13,273 bases of DNA from CAZUNO01 sp964621445 [NCBI: Candidatus Hadarchaeota archaeon] (lineage in GTDB: Archaea; CAYQAE01; CAYVLA01), in assembly GCA_964621445.1 (NCBI GenBank), contig CAZUNO010000046.1:1-13273 (forward strand), given 5' to 3'. Positions 7,757 through 13,273 of the stretch are shown in pieces (the first letter of the stretch is position 1; each line of letters starts with the position of its first letter). The notes under the pieces are model-generated. The model ran no database searches, was not told the DNA's origin, and saw nothing but the letters and a program-made list of their open reading frames with translations. The position numbers were made by a program, and so were the translations under genes.

Positions 7757-8983
7757 GTGATCGCCCGTTACATCGCCGTTTTCGCCGCCGCATCCCTACT
7801 CTTCGTAGCGGGCTACTGTGCCCCTCATTTCGAGTCCACAAAGAGGATCGGCCTGCTCTGCATCGGTGATACCAGCTACGGTGAATCACCTATACTCGGA
7901 TGGCTCACTTTGGACTTTGCGGTACAGTGGCAAGAGCTGCCAACGAATGTTCAGGGGGTCCTGACCAACCAGGAGGCCATAAAGATGACCCGAATATACA
8001 CACCCCGTACGCTCGAGAGGCTTCTCGATCAGTACGATATGCTCCTGCTCCTTGAGCCAAAGATGCAGTGGTTCAGCCTTACCGAGATGGATCGATTCAA
8101 GAGATCCGTGGATGCGGGGGTATCCGTCCTCCTCACAATGTGGGGGCAGGACCCGGGCTACCTCTCGCTAGTGCAGACGGAATTGGCCAACGTCTTCCCG
8201 CAGGACTTCCCTCAGGTACATAAGACCGCGGAGTTAGCCCCATTCCGGATCGAGGTTGTTGAGAACAATCCTCCGGTCCTCGACGTCTTCATTCCGTTGG
8301 GTATCGAGAGGATCACCGGCGAGGACACGAGGCCAATGTTTCCGAAGCAGGGGAGCACGGTATGGGCCTGGGCCAACAAACCGAGCCTCTCAAAGATCCC
8401 CAAGGATGAATTCATAATATCCTGGAGCTACGGGGACAACGACGCGGAGAACTGGGTAATAGGGATCGACGTGGACGAGTCGTGGTTCAGGCGGACATCC
8501 GGAAACGAATACGGCGGTGATCTGGTCCTCAACATGATCTACTACTCCGTGGGAAAGGAGCTTCCCCCCGATATATTGCTGGTTCATCAGCTAAGGGATT
8601 CCTTCCACAAGTACAACATACGCAAGAATCTCATCTTCTCCACAATTGATTTCATACACGACTTCGGCGCCAATACAATGGAACTCGAGAGGGCAGTCGG
8701 TGAGGCCGATGACGGGCGATCCGTCGCCAGGACCCTCTTCCTCGAGGGCGAATACGATGCTTCCTATCAGAAGATACAGGAGATGATCGAGAAGGTCATC
8801 GAACTCAACCAGGAGGCCGTGAGGCTGAAGGAGAGGGCGCTGCTATGGATCTACCTCACGGAATGGTTCGCAGTGACCGGGACGGCGGTACTTGCCGGAT
8901 TCGTGCTCTACAGCCTGATGATCAGGCGCAGGCTGCACAGGGAGGTAGGTATAACTAGGTCAGAAAACGGGCGGAGTGTATAG
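7757..8983 (+). CDS. Membrane-anchored protein with glutamine-amidotransferase-like (GATase1/ThuA-type) domain
   Basis: The N-terminus is a hydrophobic signal segment (YIAVFAAASLLFVAGYC), after which the chain is probably outside the cell. Residues about 30-270 look like a flavodoxin-like GATase1 domain: beta strand RIGLLCIGD, then LLDQYDMLLLLEP, a helix FSLTEMDRFKRSVDAG followed by strand VSVLLTMW, and closing GGDLVLNMIYY. The catalytic Cys-His pair of true amidotransferases is not evident, so it is more likely a binding domain. A helical stretch (335-366) precedes one membrane segment (VTGTAVLAGFVLYSLMIRRR, about 375-395) and a short basic tail, so the bulk faces outward and the tail is cytoplasmic. 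Numbering is from TTG 7748, three codons upstream. A truncated paralogue lies tail-to-tail at 9030-9449. The function is unknown; sensing or binding a surface ligand is one guess. Confidence 0.8.
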   Translation: MIARYIAVFAAASLLFVAGYCAPHFESTKRIGLLCIGDTSYGESPILGWLTLDFAVQWQELPTNVQGVLTNQEAIKMTRIYTPRTLERLLDQYDMLLLLEPKMQWFSLTEMDRFKRSVDAGVSVLLTMWGQDPGYLSLVQTELANVFPQDFPQVHKTAELAPFRIEVVENNPPVLDVFIPLGIERITGEDTRPMFPKQGSTVWAWANKPSLSKIPKDEFIISWSYGDNDAENWVIGIDVDESWFRRTSGNEYGGDLVLNMIYYSVGKELPPDILLVHQLRDSFHKYNIRKNLIFSTIDFIHDFGANTMELERAVGEADDGRSVARTLFLEGEYDASYQKIQEMIEKVIELNQEAVRLKERALLWIYLTEWFAVTGTAVLAGFVLYSLMIRRRLHREVGITRSENGRSV

Positions 8984-9029
8984 CTGCCGTGATACCGATT
9001 AATCCCCCCTCTTTGGGACGGCCTCTGGT

Positions 9030-9449
9030 TCAGCTCTCCTTCGCCATGGTAATATCGACCTCGCGGTAGAGGCGCCTTCTTACCATCAACGTCCAGATAA
9101 TTACCTCGATCAGCACAGCTGTACCGCTAACCGCAAGCCACTCCACCAGGTAAATCCAGAACAGCGCTTGGTCCTCAACTTCGATCGACTCTTTTGCCAG
9201 TCTCCCCAGCTCCACATAGGCCTGCTCAAGCTTTGCGAGACTATCCTCAAATCTATCTTCCATGTACAGCTGATCCGAATCCCGCTTTATCTGATCAACT
9301 TCATTAAGCCTGTCGTAATGCTTGTCCGTGGGCGCACCAAACTTCTCAACGAATTCGATAACAGCAGTCGCCAGAGTCCTCTCGTTCACATACGTCAAGG
9401 AATCGGATCTCATGGTGTGAACGAGTTCAATGTCCCTTGGTAAATCCAA
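9030..9449 (-). pseudogene. C-terminal remnant of a paralogue of the amidotransferase-like membrane protein
   Basis: The 139 codons align with the last third of the 7757-8983 product. DLPRDIELVHTMR corresponds to ELPPDILLVHQLR, the FVEKFGA segment to FIHDFGA, and ALFWIYLVEWLAVSGTAVL to ALLWIYLTEWFAVTGTAVL, ending in an equivalent MVRRRLYREVDIT tail. The amidotransferase-like domain and signal peptide are missing. The reading frame is intact to its own stop and converges on the full gene with 46 bases between stops. The frame runs upstream straight into an HsdS fragment read in another frame, so the break is at about 9445-9450. The sequences differ at many positions, so this is an old paralogue and not a recent duplication. 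It lacks its own start. Confidence 0.8.
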
Positions 9450-9635
9450 GTGGCAGCATCGATCACCGCCTCCGTCCTCTCCTTCGCCTTCTGGACGACG
9501 GAAAGAACAGCCGTCATCTTGCGTTGTTCGAGCAATGGGGGAAGAGCGATTGGAATGCTCTTCATTACGCTTTGGTTCAGCTTTTTTCGAGTAGAATCTG
9601 ACGTGAAACGCCCTATATCATCGAAAATAAGCCGA
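9450..9635 (-). pseudogene. C-terminal remnant of a type I restriction specificity subunit (HsdS-like)
   Basis: The residues RKKLNQSVMKSIPIALPPLL, followed directly by EQRKMTAVLSVVQKAKERTE, match the conserved distal part of HsdS subunits: the end of a target-recognition domain, an IPLPPLPEQ-type motif and a long helix. HsdS sets the DNA specificity of type I restriction-modification complexes. Only about 60 residues remain. The upstream side is fused in frame to a Gfo/Idh/MocA remnant and the downstream side to the membrane-protein remnant. No HsdM or HsdR is in the window. It is non-functional, but it shows that a defence locus once lay here or was carried through. Confidence 0.75.
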
Positions 9636-10204
9636 TAGAGCAGGAACATGTTCGTTGCTTTTCCCTCCAAAGGCCTAAAGTAATCGTCCCCGTTCTTGTT
9701 GTAGTAGACCAGGGCTGACACCTTAGTGGTGTGTGCCTTCATCACTGAAACGGGGCCGGAAGTTGAATGGGTTGGATAATGCATCGGCCCGGTGATTATG
9801 TCTTTTTTCCGGTATCTCAATCCATTCCTTGCCCGCTTTGGAGTCTAGACGATGAGCCTTCAGTCGTCTTAGATTGGAGGAAGGGGTGTCTCTATCATAG
9901 AGGTATTCTCCTTCAGCGTATACGAAATCACCTAAAGTCTTGCTTGGGCTTCGGCAAGGACAATACATGGTCTGCGGACAGTATTATTTCGTCTCACCCA
10001 ACATGTAATGGAGTCCAGTTCTCCGACAGGTTTCTATTATTTTTGTCATACGACCGGAGTATCCCCATTGGTCAGTGAGATTACGGGCACGGCACTATGA
10101 ACATGCTTTTTGTATTCCATGACCTTCAACTCCTGCGGGGCATGGAGCCAAGGCTGGGTGAGCAGAGCCACTGCATGCAGATCGGCTTTTGGAATCTCCT
10201 CCAT
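9636..10204 (-). pseudogene. Degraded Gfo/Idh/MocA-family oxidoreductase
   Basis: This is an NAD(P)-dependent sugar oxidoreductase-type remnant spread over frames. Piece one (10204-10046) reads DLHAVALLTQPWLHAPQELK and KHVHSAVPVI, the Rossmann-fold segment after the first 60-70 residues, and ends in TGA. Piece two (10049-9984) holds IIETCRRTGLHYMLGETK, then TAA where the family has a Tyr. The same frame continues as CPQTMYC and LGDFVYAEGEYLYDRD. A frameshift near 9820-9830 leads to PMHYPTHSTSGPVSV and KVSALVYYNKNGDDYF. The N-terminal nucleotide-binding glycine motif is missing. After about residue LLYRL the frame passes without a stop into HsdS sequence. The 5' edge lies 13 bases from the stop of the next gene upstream. 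Such enzymes often serve carbohydrate catabolism, in keeping with the lyase and mannosidase, but this copy is dead. Confidence 0.78.
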
Positions 10205-10217
10205 GTCTAATACTCCC

Positions 10218-11981
10218 CTACTTTTGTTTGTGTTTTTTGGACCATAACATGATTTGGAAGGTGAGTATGCTGCATAGGGTTGTAGCGGTGAGTTCCGGTA
10301 TCTCTCCCCATGCCTCTAGAGCCTGGAACATGAACTTTGTACCCTCCAACATCAAGCCCGCCTCCAAATTCTTAGCCGCATTGTTAATCTTGTTGAGTAT
10401 TACCATCGGCACCGGGCTTTCCCTAGGATTTGCGAAACCCTGCTCCACATAGGGCTCCAACACACCTAAAATCTTTTCATAGGCTCCATCCAGAGACATA
10501 GCGACGGCTGTATTGGCAGCGTCGATATTACCGGCTTGTAGATCCTGAACCGCTTGCTCTAACCCGTTTTCAGCCTCAGCCAAAGACCCCAAACCAAGAG
10601 GCTCCCATAACTCCAACAATTCACCAAGTTGCTGGATCTTGGATGTAGCCTGAAGAGCGGACGGGTCAAACCCTACATCCAGCCCATAGATGAAGCACGG
10701 TAGATCATCAAGGGTCAAAGAAATTGTATCCAGTGTCTTCGGCGTCATGTTAGCCCCTACATACCAAGCTCCAGAAAAGCTCTCAGGCAGCTTCAAGACT
10801 CTAGAAGGGGGTTCTGTAGTCCTGGTTAACAGGAAGACCGACACATGGCTAGGACCAATAACAGGCCTCACCTCGATGCCCGGATACACGGTGAAAATGG
10901 GAGCAAAGCTCGCACCACCACTGTTAAACATGACCTCTTCCTGCAGTAATTCAAAAGCCAATCGATACTCATCCTTAGCACCCAGACGTGCATAGCTCCC
11001 GCCAGACTCGTATATCCAGAAGGTACCGTTGTACCTCATGGCGAAAGCCATATTCTGTAAAAGCCCGAACGGGTCCTGGTCATAGGTCCAAAGTCCCGGG
11101 ATGACCTTACCATTAATACCCCGCTCAACAAAAACCTCATGGTTATAATCAATCTTCCCCGTCTTATAACCGCCGTAATATGTGTCTTGGTGCCATGTGG
11201 TTACCGGCTGGTCCTGTGCCGAGAAGCCCTTCAAGATCGCAAGGTGGAACCAGCAATCATCCTCAAAACCCAAAGTCCCCAGATGCAGCTCCGGATTAAT
11301 AGCCCTTACCTTGTTCCTCGTCCTCCGAGCCATCCGGTACACAGCGTCCTCCTGCCATCTCTTGTAATCCTCAACCAAACCCCGAGACTCAAGCCAGTCA
11401 TGCCTCTCTGAACCAGGGATCGAAGGAATATCTCTACCCGTCTCGTTAGCAAAAAGCTCAACAGCAAGCCTATCAAAAGAGTAATAGTGGTAGGATTCGG
11501 GTACTTTCCACACATCAGCGCCATAGTACTCGATGTCCCAAAGAACTCCAGATATGGGGTAATTGAGGCTTAGATTCGCTACGGCAACAGCCACATCCTC
11601 CACCACCCGAGTCCAATACACATCATCAACCGGCGAAGGTGTAAGGTGATCCTGACGACCTACAAGATCAACCGCATGCTCATACTCAAAAGAAGGATTT
11701 CGTGCCATATAACGGGGCCCGCAAATGTAGTTGAGGCCGTTCACCTCCGCCTCAAGGCTCTCGTTAACCCAACCCTCGAAGGCGTCCTTACTATTTCTCT
11801 CCATGCGGCGAACGGAAAAGGTGCCCTTTGAATAAACGGCGTCGAAGCCCAATGCGGAGAGTTCTTGATAGTCCCACCCTCTAGCCTTCGGACAATACAT
11901 GGCTCTAAAAGACTCCAAGCCCAAACCCATCACCAGAGGCAGCAAAAACAGGGACATGACAAAAGGGAAAAACAACTTCAT
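10218..11981 (-). CDS. Secreted, membrane-anchored glycoside-hydrolase-like TIM-barrel protein, 587 residues
   Basis: A signal peptide (MKLFFPFVMSLFLLPLVMG) opens the protein. Residues about 25-340 look like a (beta/alpha)8 barrel of glycoside-hydrolase type: GWDYQELSALGFDAVYSKG, a strand GVLWDIEYYGADVW carrying the acidic pair D149/E151, HLGTLGFEDDCW, a TTWHQDTYYGG segment and a GKVIPGLWTYDQDPFG strand. A beta region follows, then a helical domain (about 440-550), and a C-terminal hydrophobic segment (TATTLCSILTFQIMLW) with a KKHKQK tail that would anchor it facing outward. I cannot assign a GH family, so hydrolysis is inference. I chose ATG 11981 because the upstream in-frame start (12017) falls in the TATA box and would spoil the signal peptide. 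Base composition is more AT-rich than in the lyase operon, suggesting separate origin. Its stop (TAG) lies 13 bases before the oxidoreductase remnant. Confidence 0.8.
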   Translation of the reverse strand: MKLFFPFVMSLFLLPLVMGLGLESFRAMYCPKARGWDYQELSALGFDAVYSKGTFSVRRMERNSKDAFEGWVNESLEAEVNGLNYICGPRYMARNPSFEYEHAVDLVGRQDHLTPSPVDDVYWTRVVEDVAVAVANLSLNYPISGVLWDIEYYGADVWKVPESYHYYSFDRLAVELFANETGRDIPSIPGSERHDWLESRGLVEDYKRWQEDAVYRMARRTRNKVRAINPELHLGTLGFEDDCWFHLAILKGFSAQDQPVTTWHQDTYYGGYKTGKIDYNHEVFVERGINGKVIPGLWTYDQDPFGLLQNMAFAMRYNGTFWIYESGGSYARLGAKDEYRLAFELLQEEVMFNSGGASFAPIFTVYPGIEVRPVIGPSHVSVFLLTRTTEPPSRVLKLPESFSGAWYVGANMTPKTLDTISLTLDDLPCFIYGLDVGFDPSALQATSKIQQLGELLELWEPLGLGSLAEAENGLEQAVQDLQAGNIDAANTAVAMSLDGAYEKILGVLEPYVEQGFANPRESPVPMVILNKINNAAKNLEAGLMLEGTKFMFQALEAWGEIPELTATTLCSILTFQIMLWSKKHKQK

Positions 11982-12014
11982 ACCTGATTCACTAAATAAA
12001 TCACTACGGCAAAG

Positions 12015-12028
12015 CAATATATTTTTTT
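12015..12028 (-). promoter_or_regulatory. TATA box of the secreted hydrolase-like gene
   Basis: On the minus strand it reads AAAAAAATATATTG, centred about 39 bases before ATG 11981. Transcription would start near 11995 and leave a short leader with a weak AGG ahead of the ATG. Confidence 0.55.
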
Positions 12029-12080
12029 CTCAAGACTCGCTGAAGACATGATTAGCCAGCGTGCAGATTAACGGCTGGGG

Positions 12081-12299
12081 CTATGTTGCTGAGGCGAGTT
12101 GGAGGTACAGGGAAATATGATTCAGCAAATCGAGGTGCCAGTGATCAGTAATCTTCAAATTGAAATCGCCCACCCAGCTATGTAGCTTGAAATTGGGAAA
12201 CCCCTTTTGCACGAAGAGCCCAGAAGAGGGCCGGAAAGCAAGATCGCAGTCAATCTTATTGAAAAATCCCTTTGAGAGCGCCTCCCGGAGTTTTGTCAC
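12081..12299 (-). CDS. Uncertain small ORF, 72 residues
   Basis: I do not recognise it. It has an amphipathic start (KLREALSKGFFNKIDCDLAF) and an aromatic, beta-like second half (FPNFKLHSWVGDFNLKITD). The start would be GTG at 12299, sharing GTGA with the stop of the 40-residue ORF upstream, the overlap style seen elsewhere in the window. Together they could be one gene broken by a single-base shift, or remnants of a transposon gene next to DUF2080. The evidence is composition and coupling only. Confidence 0.3.
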   Translation of the reverse strand: MTKLREALSKGFFNKIDCDLAFRPSSGLFVQKGFPNFKLHSWVGDFNLKITDHWHLDLLNHISLYLQLASAT

Positions 12300-12418
12300 C
12301 GATTTCTAGAGAACCCTTCTGCTTCGATGATAAAGAGATACCCAAAAACGTGTTCGACGGAAAAAAGCTTGTATTTCATTTTTGGCGAAGACAAAGCCTC
12401 AACTCTGATTAGATACAT
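12296..12418 (-). CDS. Uncertain small ORF, 40 residues
   Basis: It begins MYLIRVEALSS and continues through KMKYKLFSVEHVFGYLFIIE. The ATG at 12418 is 29 bases from the centre of a TTTTATGAA box, consistent with a leaderless gene. It overlaps the next ORF by GTGA. It faintly recalls the N-terminal fold of archaeal Spt5/NusG, but spacing and length do not fit, so I do not assign it. Confidence 0.3.
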   Translation of the reverse strand: MYLIRVEALSSPKMKYKLFSVEHVFGYLFIIEAEGFSRNR

Positions 12419-12442
12419 GGGTCTCTTTACTATCTCAGCCTA

Positions 12443-12451
12443 TTCATAAAA
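12443..12451 (-). promoter_or_regulatory. Possible TATA box of the 40-residue ORF
   Basis: CTTTTATGAA on the minus strand, centred about 29 bases before ATG 12418, in the short gap after the DUF2080 stop. Confidence 0.3.
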
Positions 12452-12476
12452 GGGGGCATTGGGACAAGATTGTTGG

Positions 12477-12638
12477 TTAGTTTTTGAGGATTACTAGGTA
12501 GGCTCGTTTTCCTATCCATTTTTTGGGTACTCCCACTCGGGCGGAGTTTCCGTGGGGTTTGATCTCTGCTTCGTAAACTGTTTCTATCTCGTCGGTTAGG
12601 GTTATCTTTTTGTTCTCGATCTTGATCTCCCGAGACAT
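12477..12638 (-). CDS. DUF2080-family (transposon-associated) small protein, 53 residues
   Basis: The protein MSREIKIENKKITLTDEIE continues to a core HGNSARVGVPKKWIGKRAYL that is diagnostic of DUF2080, small archaeal proteins often found beside transposases and described as transposon-encoded. The GNS-x-R-V-x-VPKKWIG pattern resembles the swapped-hairpin AbrB/MazE DNA-binding fold, so DNA binding or an antitoxin-like regulatory role is plausible (inference). The length is typical. ATG 12638 lies 29 bases from the centre of the shared TATA box at 12661-12674, so the gene is leaderless. It is divergent from the 58-residue gene. Two uncertain ORFs follow on the same strand after about 58 bases. 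No transposase is recognisable nearby. Confidence 0.82.
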   Translation of the reverse strand: MSREIKIENKKITLTDEIETVYEAEIKPHGNSARVGVPKKWIGKRAYLVILKN

Positions 12639-12660
12639 ACATAGTTATACATGGATAACT

Positions 12661-12674
12661 TTAATATATATTTA
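12661..12674. promoter_or_regulatory. Shared bidirectional TATA box
   Basis: TTAATATATATTTA is nearly symmetric. Its centre is 26 bases before ATG 12693 on the plus strand and 29 bases before ATG 12638 on the minus strand. Both are the spacing of a leaderless archaeal start, so one box may serve both small genes. Confidence 0.6.
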
Positions 12675-12692
12675 GTTTTGGTGTGTTCATCG

Positions 12693-12872
12693 ATGCGGAT
12701 AACGAGGGAGAAGGCCAGATGCCTGGTGCAGGTACTGGAGGATGCCCGGGAGGATTACCAGAGGAGGGATGGAGACACGTCCACCCTCTGGGAGAGGCAG
12801 CGGAAAGGCATACTAGACCGTTTGAAGGATCTCACCGCCTGGTGGAGAAAGCAGCCACCCGCATACTGGTGA
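12693..12872 (+). CDS. Small helical protein of unknown function, 59 residues
   Basis: MRITREKARCLVQVLEDARE is one charged amphipathic helix. A short turn (RRDGDTST) leads to a second helix (LWERQRKGILDRLKDLTAWW) and a tail ending QPPAYW. It looks like a two-helix hairpin, perhaps an oligomer or partner-binding protein. There is no cysteine motif or membrane segment. I chose ATG 12693 because it is 26 bases from the TATA box and because the in-frame ATG at 12651 lies upstream of that box. It is divergent from the DUF2080 gene and is the last gene before the right attachment repeat. The family is unknown. The pairing with an AbrB-like protein recalls antitoxin-toxin or excision-control modules, but this is speculation. 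Confidence 0.65.
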   Translation: MRITREKARCLVQVLEDAREDYQRRDGDTSTLWERQRKGILDRLKDLTAWWRKQPPAYW

Positions 12873-12882
12873 ACGCCCCTTT

Positions 12883-12896
12883 AGAGGTAGGCCTCT
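12883..12896. repeat. Short inverted repeat after the small helical gene
   Basis: AGAGG, TAGG, CCTCT. This 5-bp stem lies 10 bases past the stop at 12872. It may aid termination, though no T-run follows. Confidence 0.25.
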
Positions 12897-12957
12897 GAAA
12901 TGAGTTCGACCCATGCTGAATCTCTTATGAAAAACATACCGGCATGACATTGCTCAG

Positions 12958-12969
12958 TTTACCGGTAAA
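12958..12969. promoter_or_regulatory. Perfect 12-bp palindrome next to the right attachment repeat
   Basis: TTTACCGGTAAA equals its own reverse complement. A half copy (TACCGG) lies 21 bases upstream at 12937-12942. The palindrome ends 5 bases before the repeat, so it could bind a recombinase accessory factor or a dimeric regulator. Confidence 0.4.
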
Positions 12970-12974
12970 TTCGC

Positions 12975-13004
12975 GTTCGAACCCTCCTCCCGCACATTTT
13001 ACCA
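12975..13004 (+). repeat. Right attachment-site repeat (attR-like), displaced tRNA 3' fragment
   Basis: GTTCGAACCC followed by TCCTCCCGCA looks like a tRNA T-loop and acceptor end. The five bases upstream cannot form a T-stem, no tRNA body precedes it, and it is one base short. The last 16 bases equal 42-57. This is what remains when an element inserts into a tRNA and displaces the original 3' end. Confidence 0.7.
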
Positions 13005-13273
13005 TTAGAACCATAACACTCAGCTGTCAATTCCTATCAACTAGAATTTTCGGGTTTAGACTCCTAAAAGGTCAGCTGCTCCGCACGATTCCGGTCTGGA
13101 ACAATAAGATCCTTCTCTCCACTCCCGACCGGCCAGATTCAGCAGCTAACAGTTCCATGAGACCCAGATGGGAAGGTGGTCACTGAGATACTTCTTCTCA
13201 CAACAACAGGCATTAAGTGCTTCTCGTTTCACAACCCCGTACTCCGAGATATGATTGGACAAAAGTTCCTTCA
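13005..13273. other. Sequence beyond the right repeat, no convincing gene
   Basis: This should be chromosomal flank if the island model holds. The only noteworthy frame is a minus-strand ORF open to the window edge (13271 down to a TAG at 13146-13148, 41 codons, with HISEYGVVKREALNACCCEK). It could be the end of a gene starting outside the window. I do not recognise it. Confidence 0.3.

Larger units (their letters stand above)
12944..13004 (+). other. Possible 5' part of an ORF split by integration
   Basis: An open frame starts at ATG 12944 (MTLLSLPVNSRSN) and enters the attachment repeat as PPPAHFT. The left repeat is read as PPPAHFT in the frame of the startless decayed ORF at 60-593. Excision by recombination in the shared 16 bases would join the two in frame. 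This is how SSV-type archaeal integrases are split. The short segment alone has no recognisable domain. Confidence 0.3.

Noticed and set aside
9450-9635. A working restriction-modification system
   Set aside because: Only the distal end of HsdS is present. There are no target-recognition domains, methylase or restriction subunit in the window.
9410-9820. A single 136-residue fusion protein
   Set aside because: The frame is open, but it consists of an oxidoreductase piece joined to an HsdS piece and begins in the middle of a domain. It is a chance in-frame joint between remnants.
12296-12418. Spt5/NusG-like fragment
   Set aside because: The opening residues and a GYLF-x-IE-like strand recall the fold, but the spacing between them is about 10-15 residues too short and the rest is missing.
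12975-12994. A second tRNA gene at the right end
   Set aside because: The T-stem 5' side does not pair, the acceptor side is one base short, and no D-arm or anticodon arm lies upstream.
1-13273. CRISPR array or insertion sequence with terminal inverted repeats
   Set aside because: I found no regularly spaced repeats and no transposase. DUF2080 is the only transposon-associated gene and no terminal repeats are evident around it.

Overview
The window looks archaeal. Several genes start at or close to the predicted transcription start, 26-29 bases downstream of an AT-rich TATA-like box (leaderless genes). The tRNA at the left edge encodes no 3' CCA. Neighbouring genes overlap by GTGA. The peroxiredoxin is of the archaeal thioredoxin-peroxidase type, and one tiny gene belongs to DUF2080, a family known mainly from archaea. 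I cannot name the lineage. The mix of polysaccharide-degrading genes and secreted proteins with a C-terminal membrane anchor would suit an uncultured TACK-type archaeon, but that is inference.

The frame of the window is a direct repeat. The left edge (1-47) is the 3' part of a tRNA-Leu. A 16-base stretch covering its last bases and the following ten (CCCGCACATTTTACCA, 42-57) recurs exactly at 12989-13004, behind a second, degenerate T-loop-like sequence with no tRNA body in front of it. This is the usual footprint of an element integrated at a tRNA 3' end, so I read about 42-13004 as an old integrated genomic island of about 12.9 kb. No recombinase gene is recognisable.

Layout, left to right. 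At 60-593 there is a decayed plus-strand ORF with two in-frame TAA codons, open through the attachment site. It collides at about 545-560 with the broken 3' end of a minus-strand carbohydrate operon running from 5662 down to about 557. That operon holds a heparinase II/III-like lyase, a 265-residue protein that reads as the split-off C-terminal part of the same lyase, and a GH38 alpha-mannosidase that is frameshifted and has lost its C-terminus. Next come a conserved hypothetical protein (minus), about 680 bases without a gene, and a peroxiredoxin (minus). Divergent from the peroxiredoxin is a membrane-anchored protein with a glutamine-amidotransferase-like domain (plus).

From 9030 to 10204 lies a gene graveyard on the minus strand, in which three unrelated C-terminal or internal fragments are joined end to end: a Gfo/Idh/MocA oxidoreductase, a type I restriction specificity subunit (HsdS), and a truncated paralogue of the neighbouring membrane protein. 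A secreted, glycoside-hydrolase-like protein follows (10218-11981, minus). The right end (12081-12969) is a cluster of very small genes: two uncertain overlapping ORFs, a DUF2080 protein, and a divergent 58-residue protein that shares a single TATA box with it. A perfect 12-base palindrome then sits just before the right repeat.

The intact genes point to breakdown of a complex polysaccharide or glycan (lyase, mannosidase, secreted hydrolase-like protein). However, the mannosidase is dead and the lyase is split, so the island appears to be decaying. The most unusual points are the ORF that excision would reconstitute across the attachment site, the three-way mosaic of gene remnants, and the divergent DUF2080/58-residue pair.
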